64,000 nt of DNA from Bacteroidota bacterium (GTDB taxonomy: Bacteria; Bacteroidota; Bacteroidia; Chitinophagales; Chitinophagaceae), in NCBI GenBank assembly GCA_005789565.1, contig SXXL01000042.1, positions 1-64,000 on the forward strand. Reading direction: 5' to 3'. Shown here piece by piece: positions 34,192 to 42,807 of the stretch (positions within the stretch are counted from its first letter, which is position 1; each line of letters starts with the position of its first letter). The notes below the pieces were generated by a model, which worked only from the letters and a program-made list of their open reading frames with translations, was not told the DNA's origin and did not search any database. The translations under genes and the position numbers were made by a program.

Positions 34192-34803
34192 ATGAAACGT
34201 TTATTGATCTTTTCCGGAATGCTGGCCACCACCTTGGGGTGGATGGGTTGTTCCGAGGTTCGTCGTGACCCCGGTACGGTTTATATGCCGGACATGAATT
34301 ACAGCCGTGCCTATGAAACCTATGCCTCTACCGAGGCATTGAAACAGGCCGGGGTGAATTATACCGCCACGCCGGTATCGGGCACCATTGCTCAGGGGGA
34401 GGCGCCGGCCTATCCGTATCGCAATGATTCGGCCGGGTATGCGATGTCGGCCGGGGTGAAGAATCCGCTGGATCCCACGACCGTGGACCTGAAGGAAGCC
34501 GAGCGTTTGTACTTGGTGAATTGCGGCATCTGTCACGGCAAGAAGCTCGATGGAAATGGTCCGCTTTGGAATGACGGAAACGGTCCCTATCCTTCCAAGC
34601 CCATTGCCCTGGTAGGCGATGAGAAATACGAAGCGATGGCGGCGGGCACTATGTTCCATTCGCTGACCTACGGAAAGAATGCCATGGGCAGTTACGCCTC
34701 CCAGCTGAGCACCAAGCAACGCTGGATGGTGATCACTTATATAAAGAATCAGCAAGGCGCCAAAGCTGCTCCGGCAGCGGAAACGGCCGCCAAGCCCATG
34801 TAA
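34192..34803 (+). CDS. actE: Alternative complex III subunit E: mono-haem cytochrome c lipoprotein
   Basis: The track starts at TTG 34189, directly followed by ATG 34192, which I use; 203 residues. A lipoprotein signal ends in GWMGC (Cys20), so the protein is anchored in the membrane facing the periplasm. One haem c site, CGICHGKKLDGNGP, lies at residues 111-115, with a Met ligand likely in GTMFHSLTYGKNAMGSY. In ACIII structures ActE holds the haem that can pass electrons on to the oxidase. It follows actD by 18 bp and precedes actF by 34 bp. Confidence 0.94.
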   Translation: MKRLLIFSGMLATTLGWMGCSEVRRDPGTVYMPDMNYSRAYETYASTEALKQAGVNYTATPVSGTIAQGEAPAYPYRNDSAGYAMSAGVKNPLDPTTVDLKEAERLYLVNCGICHGKKLDGNGPLWNDGNGPYPSKPIALVGDEKYEAMAAGTMFHSLTYGKNAMGSYASQLSTKQRWMVITYIKNQQGAKAAPAAETAAKPM

Positions 34804-34837
34804 TCTGAAAACAATCGAAGAACAAAAACGAATACTG

Positions 34838-36064
34838 ATGTCAACCCGCGATCAATTCATCATTCCGAAGCGATACAACACCTTTGCGTTGGCGCTCATG
34901 GCCATTGGCCTGTTGGCCATTGGGGCCCTCTGGTTTACACACGGGGCAAAAGGTGGCCACGAAGGCGCCCGCTTCTGGGCTTCCCTGTTGCAGAACAGTG
35001 TCTTCTTTCTGTTGGTGGTGAATGCTTCCATGTTCTTTATCTGTGCCACTACCTTGGCGTGGGGCGGCTGGCAAATGGCCTTTCGTCGCGTGCCCGAGGC
35101 CATTTCAGCGGTGGTGCCCGTGATCGGGGTGATCTGCTTGGGCATTTTGCTTGCCATTGTATTTGGCGGCGATCATTCGATCTATCATTGGACGGATACC
35201 CATCATGTGGTGGAAGATCCGGTGCTGAATCATAAGAAAGGCTTTTTGAATAAGACGTTTTTTACCGTAGCCACGATCCTCACGATCGGACTTTGGTCGC
35301 TGCTGGGTTGGAAAATGCGTCAGCTCTCCCGCAGCCTGGATGAGCATCCGATTGCCGATCTGGAGGGACGCAAAAAATACATCTGGAACAATACCGTCTG
35401 GGCAGCTTTGTTCATCGTGGTGTTTGCCCTCACGGTCCTTTCTTCTTCCCCCTGGTTGTGGCTGATGAGCATTGATGCGCATTGGTACAGCACCATGTAC
35501 AGCTGGTATACGTTTGCCAGCACGTTCGTGTCGGGGGTGGCCCTGATCGCCTTGTTCGTGATCTATCTGAAGAATAACAATTATCTGGAGTATGTCAACA
35601 ACGAGCACTTGCATGACCTGGGTAAGTTCATGTTCGCGTTCTCGGTGTTCTGGACCTATCTCTGGTTCTCGCAGTATATGCTGATCTGGTATGCGAACAT
35701 TCCGGAGGAGACGGTTTATTTCAAGCCGCGTGCCCAGGGAATTTACAGCGGTATTTTCTGGCTGATGCTGGTCATCAACTTCATCGCGCCGTTGTTGATC
35801 CTGATGACCCGTGGGGCGAAGCGGAATTATGGAACGGTGGCCTTCATGGCCGTGATGATCATTTTTGGTCACTGGCTCGATTTTTATCAAATGGTATTTC
35901 CGGCCGTATCGCCTGATCACGTGCCGATGATCGTGTATGATTTCGGTGTCGCGCTGTTTTTTGTGGGATTGATCCTTTGGGTAGTGGGTCGGGCTTTGAC
36001 GAAAGCCCCCCTGTTGGCCAAGAATCACCCGTTCGTCAAAGAAAGTCTGATCCATCATACCTGA
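34838..36064 (+). CDS. actF: Alternative complex III subunit F: NrfD-like membrane subunit
   Basis: A 408-residue integral membrane protein, second NrfD-type subunit of ACIII, with about ten helices (NTFALALMAIGLLAIGALWF, NSVFFLLVVNASMFFICATTLAWGG and so on). The motif RRVPEAISAVVPVIGV and the region FGHWLDFYQMVFPAV are typical of ActF. It pairs with ActC in the membrane; whether it carries a second proton channel is debated in the literature. Last of the six act genes; coxB follows 50 bp downstream, with no terminator visible between. Confidence 0.94.
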   Translation: MSTRDQFIIPKRYNTFALALMAIGLLAIGALWFTHGAKGGHEGARFWASLLQNSVFFLLVVNASMFFICATTLAWGGWQMAFRRVPEAISAVVPVIGVICLGILLAIVFGGDHSIYHWTDTHHVVEDPVLNHKKGFLNKTFFTVATILTIGLWSLLGWKMRQLSRSLDEHPIADLEGRKKYIWNNTVWAALFIVVFALTVLSSSPWLWLMSIDAHWYSTMYSWYTFASTFVSGVALIALFVIYLKNNNYLEYVNNEHLHDLGKFMFAFSVFWTYLWFSQYMLIWYANIPEETVYFKPRAQGIYSGIFWLMLVINFIAPLLILMTRGAKRNYGTVAFMAVMIIFGHWLDFYQMVFPAVSPDHVPMIVYDFGVALFFVGLILWVVGRALTKAPLLAKNHPFVKESLIHHT

Positions 36065-36114
36065 TAACCTAAACGAATTCAACCTAATCCAATCACGTCC
36101 TAGAACTTTACGTT

Positions 36115-37155
36115 ATGCAAGCTTTGTTAATCCTAGCGATCCTGGTACTGGCCTTCGTGATCATTTTTCAGATCTCCAAAGCCAGTGAGTATGTGGCGGT
36201 GTTGCGCGGTTGGGAACGTACCCGAAAGCAGACCAATCGGATCAATGCCTTTATGTTGTTGGCGTTTCTGGTGCTCGGACTGATCGGGGTATATCTCTGC
36301 AACGAAAAATTCAAAGGCCGTATCCTGGGCGAACCCGCCTCCGATCATGGGGTGTTGGTCGATCAGATGTTGTATGTAACCATCGCGGTTACGTTCGTAG
36401 TATTTCTCATCACGCAGATCGCCCTGTTCTGGTTCTCTTATAAGTATCAGGAGTCGGATACCCGCAAGGCCTATTATTACCCGCACAACAATACGCTGGA
36501 ATTGATCTGGACCGTGATCCCGGCCATTGCACTCACCGTGCTGGTGGGTTTCGGGATCGTGTATTGGTTCCGCATCACCGGCGAAGCGCCCAAGGAAGCG
36601 ATGCAGGTAGAAGTGGTGGGCAAGCAATTCGGTTGGGAGTTCCGTTATCCGGGCGCCGATGGCATCCTCGGAAAAAAATATTTCAAGAACGTTGATCCGG
36701 TCAACGGCAATCCGGCCGGTCAGATCTGGGAAGACTCTACGAACAAGGATGATATTTTCGTCGAGCAAGAAATGCACCTGGTGGTAGGCAAGCCCGTGAA
36801 ACTCGTGATCGGGGCCAAGGACGTGATCCATGATGTGGGGCTGGTACACTTCCGCATGAAGATGGATGCGGTACCCGGTACGCCAACCACGATGTGGTTT
36901 ACGCCCAAATACACGACCAAGGAAATGAAAGAGAAGACCGGCAATCCGGATTTCGTGTATGAGCTTTCCTGCGATCAGATGTGCGGAAGAGGACATTGGA
37001 GTATGCGCGGCGTAGTGGTAGTAGAGACCCAGGAGGAGTTCGATGCCTGGCTGGCCTCCAAGAAACCGCAGTACCTGGTAGCCAACCCCGACAAAGACCC
37101 GGCCACTCCGAAAGAGATCCCTGCCGCACCGGTGAATGCCGTTGCTAAAAACTAA
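36115..37155 (+). CDS. coxB: Cytochrome c oxidase subunit II (CuA)
   Basis: A 346-residue subunit II. Three hydrophobic segments at the N-terminus (starting LLILAILVLAFVIIFQI) precede the cupredoxin domain. The CuA site is complete: a His in DVIHD and then C-x3-C-x3-H-x2-M in the form CDQMCGRGHWSM (residues about 286-297). There is no C-terminal cytochrome c domain, so it is not a caa3 fusion; the electron donor is probably the ActE or ActA haem, consistent with the known ACIII-oxidase supercomplex. It is 50 bp after actF. Confidence 0.96.
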   Translation: MQALLILAILVLAFVIIFQISKASEYVAVLRGWERTRKQTNRINAFMLLAFLVLGLIGVYLCNEKFKGRILGEPASDHGVLVDQMLYVTIAVTFVVFLITQIALFWFSYKYQESDTRKAYYYPHNNTLELIWTVIPAIALTVLVGFGIVYWFRITGEAPKEAMQVEVVGKQFGWEFRYPGADGILGKKYFKNVDPVNGNPAGQIWEDSTNKDDIFVEQEMHLVVGKPVKLVIGAKDVIHDVGLVHFRMKMDAVPGTPTTMWFTPKYTTKEMKEKTGNPDFVYELSCDQMCGRGHWSMRGVVVVETQEEFDAWLASKKPQYLVANPDKDPATPKEIPAAPVNAVAKN

Positions 37156-37190
37156 TCGATCCATCCAAGAACCTATATAAATCCAATCGT

Positions 37191-39008
37191 ATGAGTGAAG
37201 TCGTGAAAACATCCGCCCCCGTCTCCGAAGGCGCCCATATTGCCCACCCGCATGAGCAGGCACATGAGCATCATCACGAGACCTTTGTATCGAAGTACAT
37301 CTTTAGCATGGACCACAAGACGATCGGGAAGCAATTCCTGATCACGGGTATCGTGTGGGCCATTATTGGCGGACTCTTCTCCGTGCTCTTCCGTCTCCAG
37401 TTGGGCTATCCGGAAGAATCCTTTCCGATCCTCGAGACCTTCTTCGGGGAGTGGGCCAAAGGCGGACAGATTCAGCCTGAATTCTATTACGGACTGGTAA
37501 CCATCCACGGAACCGTACTCGTATTCTTCGTGTTGACCGCCGGACTCAGCGGAACCTTTGCGAACCTGCTCATTCCACTGCAAGTGGGTGCCCGCGACAT
37601 GGCCTCTCCGTTCCTGAACATGTTATCCTACTGGTTCTTCTTCCTGGCCGGGGTGGTGATGTTGAGTTCCATTTTTGTACATACCGGTCCGGCTTCGGGT
37701 GGTTGGACGATGTATCCGCCCCTCAGTGCCCTTCGTCAGGCTGGCGACGGACAAAAACTCGGCGCGGATCTTTGGTTGATCAGCATGTCGCTTTTCATCA
37801 TCTCTTCCTTGTTGGGCGGCTTGAACTATATCGCTACCATCCTGAACATGCGTACCAAAGGCATGAGCATGACGCGCTTGCCGCTTCCCATCTGGGCGAT
37901 GTTCTTTACGGCCGTGTTGGGCGTATTGTCCTTCCCCGTGTTGCTCTCCGGCGCCATCCTGCTGCTCTGCGACCGCAACCTGGGCACCAGTTTTTACCTG
38001 AGTGATATTGTTGTAAATGGTGAGATCCTTCCCAATGAGGGCGGTAGTGCGATCCTGTATCAGCACTTGTTCTGGTTCTTGGGTCATCCTGAGGTATACA
38101 TCATTCTGTTGCCGGCGATGGGCATGGTATCCGAGATCCTGTCGGTGAATTCCCGCAAGCCGATCTTCGGTTATATGGCGATGCTGGGTTCATTGTTCGC
38201 GATTTGTATTCTTGCCTTCCTGGTTTGGGCGCACCATATGTTCGTAACGGGACTGAATCCGTTCCTCGGATCGGTATTCGTGTTGCTGACTTTACTCATC
38301 GCGGTACCCTCCGCCATTAAAGTGTTCAACTGGATCACGACCATCTGGCGCGGAAACATTCGGTTTACGCCGGCCACGTTGTTTGCGATCGGTTTTGTGA
38401 GCTTGTTCATTTCCGGCGGACTGACCGGAATCTTCTTGGGTAACTCGACCATTGATATTCACTTGCACGATACCATGTTCGTGGTAGCGCACTTCCATAT
38501 TGTAATGGGAGTCGCTTCATTCTTTGGCATGTTTGCCGGGGTGTATCATTGGTTCCCCAAGATGTTCGGTCGGTACCTGAACAATACGATGGCCTACATG
38601 CACTTTTGGGTGACCATGATCGGATCTTATCTGATCTTCTGGCCGATGCACTATCAGGGGTTGGCCGGTGTACCGCGTCGTTATCTGGATAAGCGCGGCT
38701 GGGTATCGTTCAATGATTTTGCGGACCTGGACAAGATGATCACCGTGGTTTCGATCGTGGTGTTTGCGGCGCAGCTCCTCTTTGTTTTCAACTTCTTTTA
38801 TTCCATATTTAAAGGGCGTAAGGTTCGTACTGCCAATCCTTGGGGTGCGAATACGTTGGAATGGACGACCCCCATCCGTCCCGGTCACGGGAACTGGGAG
38901 GGCGATATCCCCGAGGTGCACCGTTGGCCTTATGATTATGGAAAGGATGGACGCGAGTTCATTCCACAAACAGAACCGGTCAGCGCGCAGGAGACGAAGT
39001 CTCACTGA
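37191..39008 (+). CDS. coxA: Cytochrome c oxidase subunit I
   Basis: A 605-residue, 12-helix haem-copper oxidase subunit. All metal-ligand regions are present: MDHKTIGKQF at the start, the low-spin haem His in VTIHGTVLVFF, WFLGHPEVYIILLPAMGM with the CuB His, the cross-linked Tyr and the Glu of A1-type enzymes, VWAHHMFVTG with two CuB His, and VVAHFHIVMG with the haem His pair. It reduces oxygen to water and pumps protons. Its N-terminus is His-rich (HPHEQAHEHHHE). It lies 35 bp after coxB. Confidence 0.97.
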   Translation: MSEVVKTSAPVSEGAHIAHPHEQAHEHHHETFVSKYIFSMDHKTIGKQFLITGIVWAIIGGLFSVLFRLQLGYPEESFPILETFFGEWAKGGQIQPEFYYGLVTIHGTVLVFFVLTAGLSGTFANLLIPLQVGARDMASPFLNMLSYWFFFLAGVVMLSSIFVHTGPASGGWTMYPPLSALRQAGDGQKLGADLWLISMSLFIISSLLGGLNYIATILNMRTKGMSMTRLPLPIWAMFFTAVLGVLSFPVLLSGAILLLCDRNLGTSFYLSDIVVNGEILPNEGGSAILYQHLFWFLGHPEVYIILLPAMGMVSEILSVNSRKPIFGYMAMLGSLFAICILAFLVWAHHMFVTGLNPFLGSVFVLLTLLIAVPSAIKVFNWITTIWRGNIRFTPATLFAIGFVSLFISGGLTGIFLGNSTIDIHLHDTMFVVAHFHIVMGVASFFGMFAGVYHWFPKMFGRYLNNTMAYMHFWVTMIGSYLIFWPMHYQGLAGVPRRYLDKRGWVSFNDFADLDKMITVVSIVVFAAQLLFVFNFFYSIFKGRKVRTANPWGANTLEWTTPIRPGHGNWEGDIPEVHRWPYDYGKDGREFIPQTEPVSAQETKSH

Positions 39009-39044
39009 TCGCCGGTGGTTCTATAAAAATATACAGCGTTGGCG

Positions 39045-39935
39045 ATGTCGAGAATACGCGATTATTGGATGTTGACGAAGCCTACGCTGAGTATCCTGGT
39101 GGTGTTCAGCAGTGTGGTGAGTTTTATGCTCACCCGCGGCTATGAGTCGTTCGCCGACCCGCTCTACCGGATCCTGTCGCTCTTTGTCAGTGGATTTTTG
39201 GTCACGGGCAGTGCCAATGCGATGAATCAGTGTACCGAAAAGGACACGGATGCGGGCATGAAGCGAACCGCTTCTCGTCCCATCGCCTCGGGCCGGATGT
39301 CGGTAACGGCCGGCTGGGTCTTTGCGATCTTGACGGGCGTGCTGGGTGTGAGTTGGCTCGCATGGGCGTTCAACTTTCTCACGGCGGCGCTGGCGGCCCT
39401 TAGTTTGTTCTTGTATGCGTTCATCTACACGCCGTTGAAGAAAGTCAGTTCCCTGGCCGTGTTGATGGGGGCGATTCCGGGGGCGTTGCCTTGTTTGATC
39501 GGGTGGACGGCCGGCGAGGGCGAACTGAGTTTGGGAGGATGGATCGTGTTTGCGTTCCAGTTCTTCTGGCAGTTTCCGCATTTCTGGGCCATTGCCTGGG
39601 TGGCGCATCGGGATTATGCGGCGGTGGGGTTCAAGCTCCTTCCGTCGGATCAAGGTCCCACCCGCTTCACCGCGCTGCAGACGGTGCTCTATGCCTTGCT
39701 GCTGTTGCCGGTTACGCTGATGCCTTTTTTCACCGGCATCTGTGAATATGCTACGGTGAGTGGGCAAGTGGGATTGGGATTGGTCTTGCTCTCGAACGCC
39801 TTTTTGATCGTTCGGTGTGTGCAGTTGTATCAGGGGATGGACGTGAAGCAGGCACGCCGCGTGATGTTTGGTAGTTATTTGTATTTGCCGGTGGTGATGT
39901 TGAGCTGGTTGCTCAGCAGGATCACGGTTGGATAA
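39045..39935 (+). CDS. ctaB: Protohaem IX farnesyltransferase (haem O synthase)
   Basis: I use ATG 39045 rather than TTG 39039 six bases earlier; 296 residues. A UbiA-family prenyltransferase with about nine helices. The first Asp-rich motif is NAMNQCTEKDTDAGMKRTASRP, and YTPLKKVSSLAVLMGAIPGALPCLIGW follows the second. It attaches farnesyl to haem B, the first step to haem O/A needed by CoxA. It follows coxA by about 36 bp and ends 5 bp before the first subunit III gene. Confidence 0.96.
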   Translation: MSRIRDYWMLTKPTLSILVVFSSVVSFMLTRGYESFADPLYRILSLFVSGFLVTGSANAMNQCTEKDTDAGMKRTASRPIASGRMSVTAGWVFAILTGVLGVSWLAWAFNFLTAALAALSLFLYAFIYTPLKKVSSLAVLMGAIPGALPCLIGWTAGEGELSLGGWIVFAFQFFWQFPHFWAIAWVAHRDYAAVGFKLLPSDQGPTRFTALQTVLYALLLLPVTLMPFFTGICEYATVSGQVGLGLVLLSNAFLIVRCVQLYQGMDVKQARRVMFGSYLYLPVVMLSWLLSRITVG

Positions 39936-39940
39936 GATAG

Positions 39941-40531
39941 ATGGACAAGATGAACATGAGTATGACGAATAAGATGGAACAAAAGCGCATGCATCCGCAT
40001 AAGTTTACCCTCTGGGTGGCGATCGGAAGCTTGTTGATGATGTTTGCCGGTCTCACCAGTGCTTTCATTGTAAAAAGCAATCAGGTGAACTGGAAACCCG
40101 TCGCCATGCCGTTGTGGTTCACGGCTTCCACGATCCTGATGTTACTCAGCAGTGGCACCATGCAGTTGGCACTGAAGAGTTTTCGGGAGCGGGTGATGCG
40201 GAACTATCGGCTGTGGATGTGGGTGACGCTGGTACTGGGCGTGGGCTTTGTGGCGTGTCAGTGGATCGGGTTTCAGGAATTATGGTCGAACCAGGTAACC
40301 TTTCAGGGTGCTGGGGCCGGGCAGTTCCTGTATGTGATCTTCGGGTTGCATGCCTTGCACGTGATCGCCGGGGTGATCGTGTTGCTGGTGATGGCCATTC
40401 GATCCTTTGTGGGTTCGGTGAAGTCCTACAACACCATACCCGTGGAGATCGCGGCTACCTATTGGCATTTTGTGGATCTCTTGTGGATCTATCTGTTCGT
40501 CTTCTTCTGGGTCGTGGGCGGCGGACAATAA
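39941..40531 (+). CDS. Cytochrome c oxidase subunit III family protein (short form)
   Basis: A 196-residue, five-helix CoxC-like protein. After a Met/Lys-rich N-terminus come KFTLWVAIGSLLMMFAGLTSAFI and the family pattern LYVIFGLHALHVIAGVIVLLVMA and TYWHFVDLLWIYLFVFFWVVGG. It is shorter than the next gene's product and both share the WHFVDLxW ending, so the operon has two different subunit III genes. The start could be ATG 39941 or one of several Met codons just after it. Confidence 0.93.
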   Translation: MDKMNMSMTNKMEQKRMHPHKFTLWVAIGSLLMMFAGLTSAFIVKSNQVNWKPVAMPLWFTASTILMLLSSGTMQLALKSFRERVMRNYRLWMWVTLVLGVGFVACQWIGFQELWSNQVTFQGAGAGQFLYVIFGLHALHVIAGVIVLLVMAIRSFVGSVKSYNTIPVEIAATYWHFVDLLWIYLFVFFWVVGGGQ

Positions 40532-40561
40532 AAAACAATAACATTCGATAAACGATATAGC

Positions 40562-41443
40562 ATGTCGACAACAACAGCATCCGTTCAGCAAACCAAATGG
40601 TGGACCGGGGGAAAAAGCCCCTTCAACCTCGAGTATGGTAAACTCATGATGTGGTATTTCCTCATGAGTGATGCCTTCACGTTCGGGGCTTTCCTGATCT
40701 CCTATGGAACGATCCGTTTCAGCCAGAATTTTTGGCCCGATCCCAACGTAGTCTTCAATGCTTTTCCCGGTGCGGGCCATGCGAACCTGCCGTTGGCCTT
40801 TGTGAGTGTAATGACCTTTATCCTGATCATCAGTTCGGTGACGATGGTGTTGGCGGTGCATGCCGGTCACAACAACGATAAGAAGAGTGTGATCAAGTGG
40901 TTGATCTGGACCATCATCGGGGGCGCAGCCTTCTTGGGTTGTCAGGCTTGGGAGTGGCATCACCTGATCACCGGCGAGCATGCGGTGTTGATGGATGGTC
41001 GGCTCGACATCGTGGGACAAACCACCAGCGTCAATCCCTGGGGTGACTTGGTCACAAATGAAGCGGCGATCGCGGCGTTGGCCAAGACCCCGCATGAAAC
41101 GCTCGTCAGCTTGGCACACCTGAGCGATCACAACATCACGCACGAAGCGGCCATGAACATGAATCACGACGACCTGATGAAGACGGTTTCGGCCAACCTC
41201 GATGCCCTGCACATCCGCAAGAATGGTCCCGTTGCCTTCGGCGGATATTTCTACGGCATCACCGGGTTCCACGGCTTCCACGTATTCTCCGGCGTGATCA
41301 TTAATATTATCATGCTGATCATGACGCAGAAAGACGTGTTCGCTAAACGCGGCCATTACCTGATGATCGAGAAAGCCGGACTCTACTGGCACTTCGTGGA
41401 TCTGGTTTGGGTATTCGTCTTCCTCTGCTTCTACTTGATCTAA
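40562..41443 (+). CDS. ctaE: Cytochrome c oxidase subunit III (long form)
   Basis: A 293-residue subunit III with GKLMMWYFLMSDAFTFGAFLISYGTIRF at the start and GITGFHGFHVFSGVIINIIMLI and YWHFVDLVWVFVFLCFYLI at the end. A hydrophilic insertion of about 90 residues (roughly 150-235, TTSVNPWGDLVTNEAA...) separates the two membrane parts. Subunit III stabilises subunit I and proton uptake. The TAA stop is the first three bases of heptamer repeat T10. It follows the short-form gene by 30 bp. Confidence 0.94.
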   Translation: MSTTTASVQQTKWWTGGKSPFNLEYGKLMMWYFLMSDAFTFGAFLISYGTIRFSQNFWPDPNVVFNAFPGAGHANLPLAFVSVMTFILIISSVTMVLAVHAGHNNDKKSVIKWLIWTIIGGAAFLGCQAWEWHHLITGEHAVLMDGRLDIVGQTTSVNPWGDLVTNEAAIAALAKTPHETLVSLAHLSDHNITHEAAMNMNHDDLMKTVSANLDALHIRKNGPVAFGGYFYGITGFHGFHVFSGVIINIIMLIMTQKDVFAKRGHYLMIEKAGLYWHFVDLVWVFVFLCFYLI

Positions 41444-41516
41444 CAACTAATGACTAACAACTAACGACTGAAAGCTAACGACTACGACTCTGAACCCTGA
41501 ACTCCGAACTCTGAAC
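41441..41516. repeat. Heptamer tandem repeat T10 starting on the coxIII stop codon
   Basis: Units in phase: TAACAAC, TAATGAC, TAACAAC, TAACGAC, TGAAAGC, TAACGAC, then a hexamer TACGAC, then TCTGAAC, CCTGAAC, TCCGAAC, TCTGAAC. The last four are the reverse complement of the GTTCAGA/GTTCGGA units of T8 and T9; the first are a diverged TAACNAC type. The first TAA is the stop codon of the long subunit III gene, and the tract ends 9 bp before the next ATG, inside the respiratory operon. Confidence 0.9.
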
Positions 41517-41525
41517 TATTAAGTT

Positions 41526-41948
41526 ATGATACATCCCGCCTTCGAAGAAGTAACCGAACATCACCACGTAGACGACGCAACCTTTAAGAAGCGTGTCCGC
41601 AACACTACCATTTTGTTGTCGGTCATCACCGTGGTGGAACTGGCCATTGGTCTGGCTATCTACAACATCCACAAGGGTGAGAATCCCAGTGAACTGCTGG
41701 TGCTCATGTTCAAGGGGATGGTTTGCATCCTGACCTTGGCCAAGGCCTACTACATCGTATCAGTGTTCATGCACCTGGGCGATGAGGTCCGCAATATGAT
41801 CATGACCATCGTGGTTCCCTTGCTGCTCTTCGTGTGGTTCATTGGCGCTTTTATCTGGGATGGCAGTTCGTATAAGAATTTGCGCAACAAATACGATCGG
41901 CATTTCAAGGAGTCTACCATGCCCGTCAAGCATGGGGCACATAAATAG
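41526..41948 (+). CDS. ctaF: Cytochrome c oxidase subunit IV family protein
   Basis: A 140-residue membrane protein with three helices (NTTILLSVITVVELAIGLAIYNI, LVLMFKGMVCILTLAKAYYIVSVFMHLGDE, MIMTIVVPLLLFVWFIGAFIWDG). The YYIVSVFMHLGDE pattern is typical of the prokaryotic subunit IV (COX4_pro) family. The N-terminus is acidic and His-containing (EVTEHHHVDDA). It probably stabilises the oxidase. It starts 9 bp after repeat tract T10. Confidence 0.9.
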   Translation: MIHPAFEEVTEHHHVDDATFKKRVRNTTILLSVITVVELAIGLAIYNIHKGENPSELLVLMFKGMVCILTLAKAYYIVSVFMHLGDEVRNMIMTIVVPLLLFVWFIGAFIWDGSSYKNLRNKYDRHFKESTMPVKHGAHK

Positions 41949-41959
41949 TCGTTTTCGCC

Positions 41960-41974
41960 GAACCCCCGGGGTTC
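41960..41974. terminator. Inverted repeat GAACCCC/GGGGTTC after ctaF
   Basis: A 7-bp inverted repeat with a one-base centre lies 12 bp after the ctaF stop and 35 bp before the SCO gene. There is no T-run, so if it acts it may only attenuate or process the operon message. Confidence 0.3.
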
Positions 41975-42008
41975 CCGGTTGTTCTAAGAACGACGCAATC
42001 GTATCACC

Positions 42009-42806
42009 TTGAACAAACGTGCTTTTCTCGCCATTTTATTGGCACTCTTCGTGCCCCTGGTGGCTTATTTTCTGGTGTCTGACCTGAGTGGGTCGGCCAC
42101 GCAAATGCCCCGCCATTATTTTCCGGACTCCGTGGTACAGCGGGTTCAAAAGGGAAAGCAAGTGTCCGATACCGTTTGGCATCGGGCGCAGGAGCCGCGA
42201 TTGATCAATCAACTCGGCGACACGGTTACGTTCGATAGTTTGCGCGGGAAGATCCTCATCCTGGATTTCTTCTTCACGCGTTGCCCGACGATCTGCCCTT
42301 ACATGACCCTGAACATGAAACGGATGGCCGAGTCGATCCACAACGGCAAGCGGGTGGGGGACAAGACCAACAAGCGCGTTCATTTTGTGTCGGTCAGCAT
42401 CGATCCGGAGAGGGACAGCCTGGCGCGGATCAAGGCCTGGGCCGATCGTTTTCAGATCAACCCCGACCAATGGTGGATCCTGACCGGCAACCGCGATTCC
42501 ATTTATCGTTTCGTGTTGGAGGAGGTCAAATTGGGATTGATCGATGGGGAAGGCGTGGATTCCAATTTCGTGCACAGCGATAAGTTCGTGATGTTGGATT
42601 CGGCTCGTATCGTTCGCGGGTATTACAGCGGACTGGATTCGATGGAATTAAAAAAACTTTCGAATGACTTGGTGATGCTGACCATGGAGAAGGACCCGAA
42701 TCGTAAATCTTTCCTCTCCGGCAAGCTTCCCATCATGGCCTTTGCTTTTCTGGCGGCCCTCTTTGGGGTGATCGCACTCATATTCTTCTTAAAAAAATCT
42801 CGCTGA
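42009..42806 (+). CDS. SCO1/SenC copper chaperone for cytochrome oxidase
   Basis: A 265-residue membrane-anchored thioredoxin-fold protein. Translation probably starts at TTG 42009 (MNKRAFLAILLALFVPLVAYFLV). The copper motif C-x3-C is present as FTRCPTICPYM (Cys92, Cys96), and the distal His ligand lies in NFVHSDKFV (about His189). A second helix closes the C-terminus (MAFAFLAALFGVIALIFFL), which is unusual for simple SCO proteins but common in Bacteroidota. It delivers copper to or reduces the CuA site of CoxB. Confidence 0.93.
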   Translation: MNKRAFLAILLALFVPLVAYFLVSDLSGSATQMPRHYFPDSVVQRVQKGKQVSDTVWHRAQEPRLINQLGDTVTFDSLRGKILILDFFFTRCPTICPYMTLNMKRMAESIHNGKRVGDKTNKRVHFVSVSIDPERDSLARIKAWADRFQINPDQWWILTGNRDSIYRFVLEEVKLGLIDGEGVDSNFVHSDKFVMLDSARIVRGYYSGLDSMELKKLSNDLVMLTMEKDPNRKSFLSGKLPIMAFAFLAALFGVIALIFFLKKSR

Positions 42807-42807
42807 T

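Noticed and set aside
41960-41974. Strong terminator splitting the respiratory operon
   Set aside because: The inverted repeat lacks a T-run and the SCO and DUF420 genes belong functionally with the oxidase, so I keep it only as a weak possibility.
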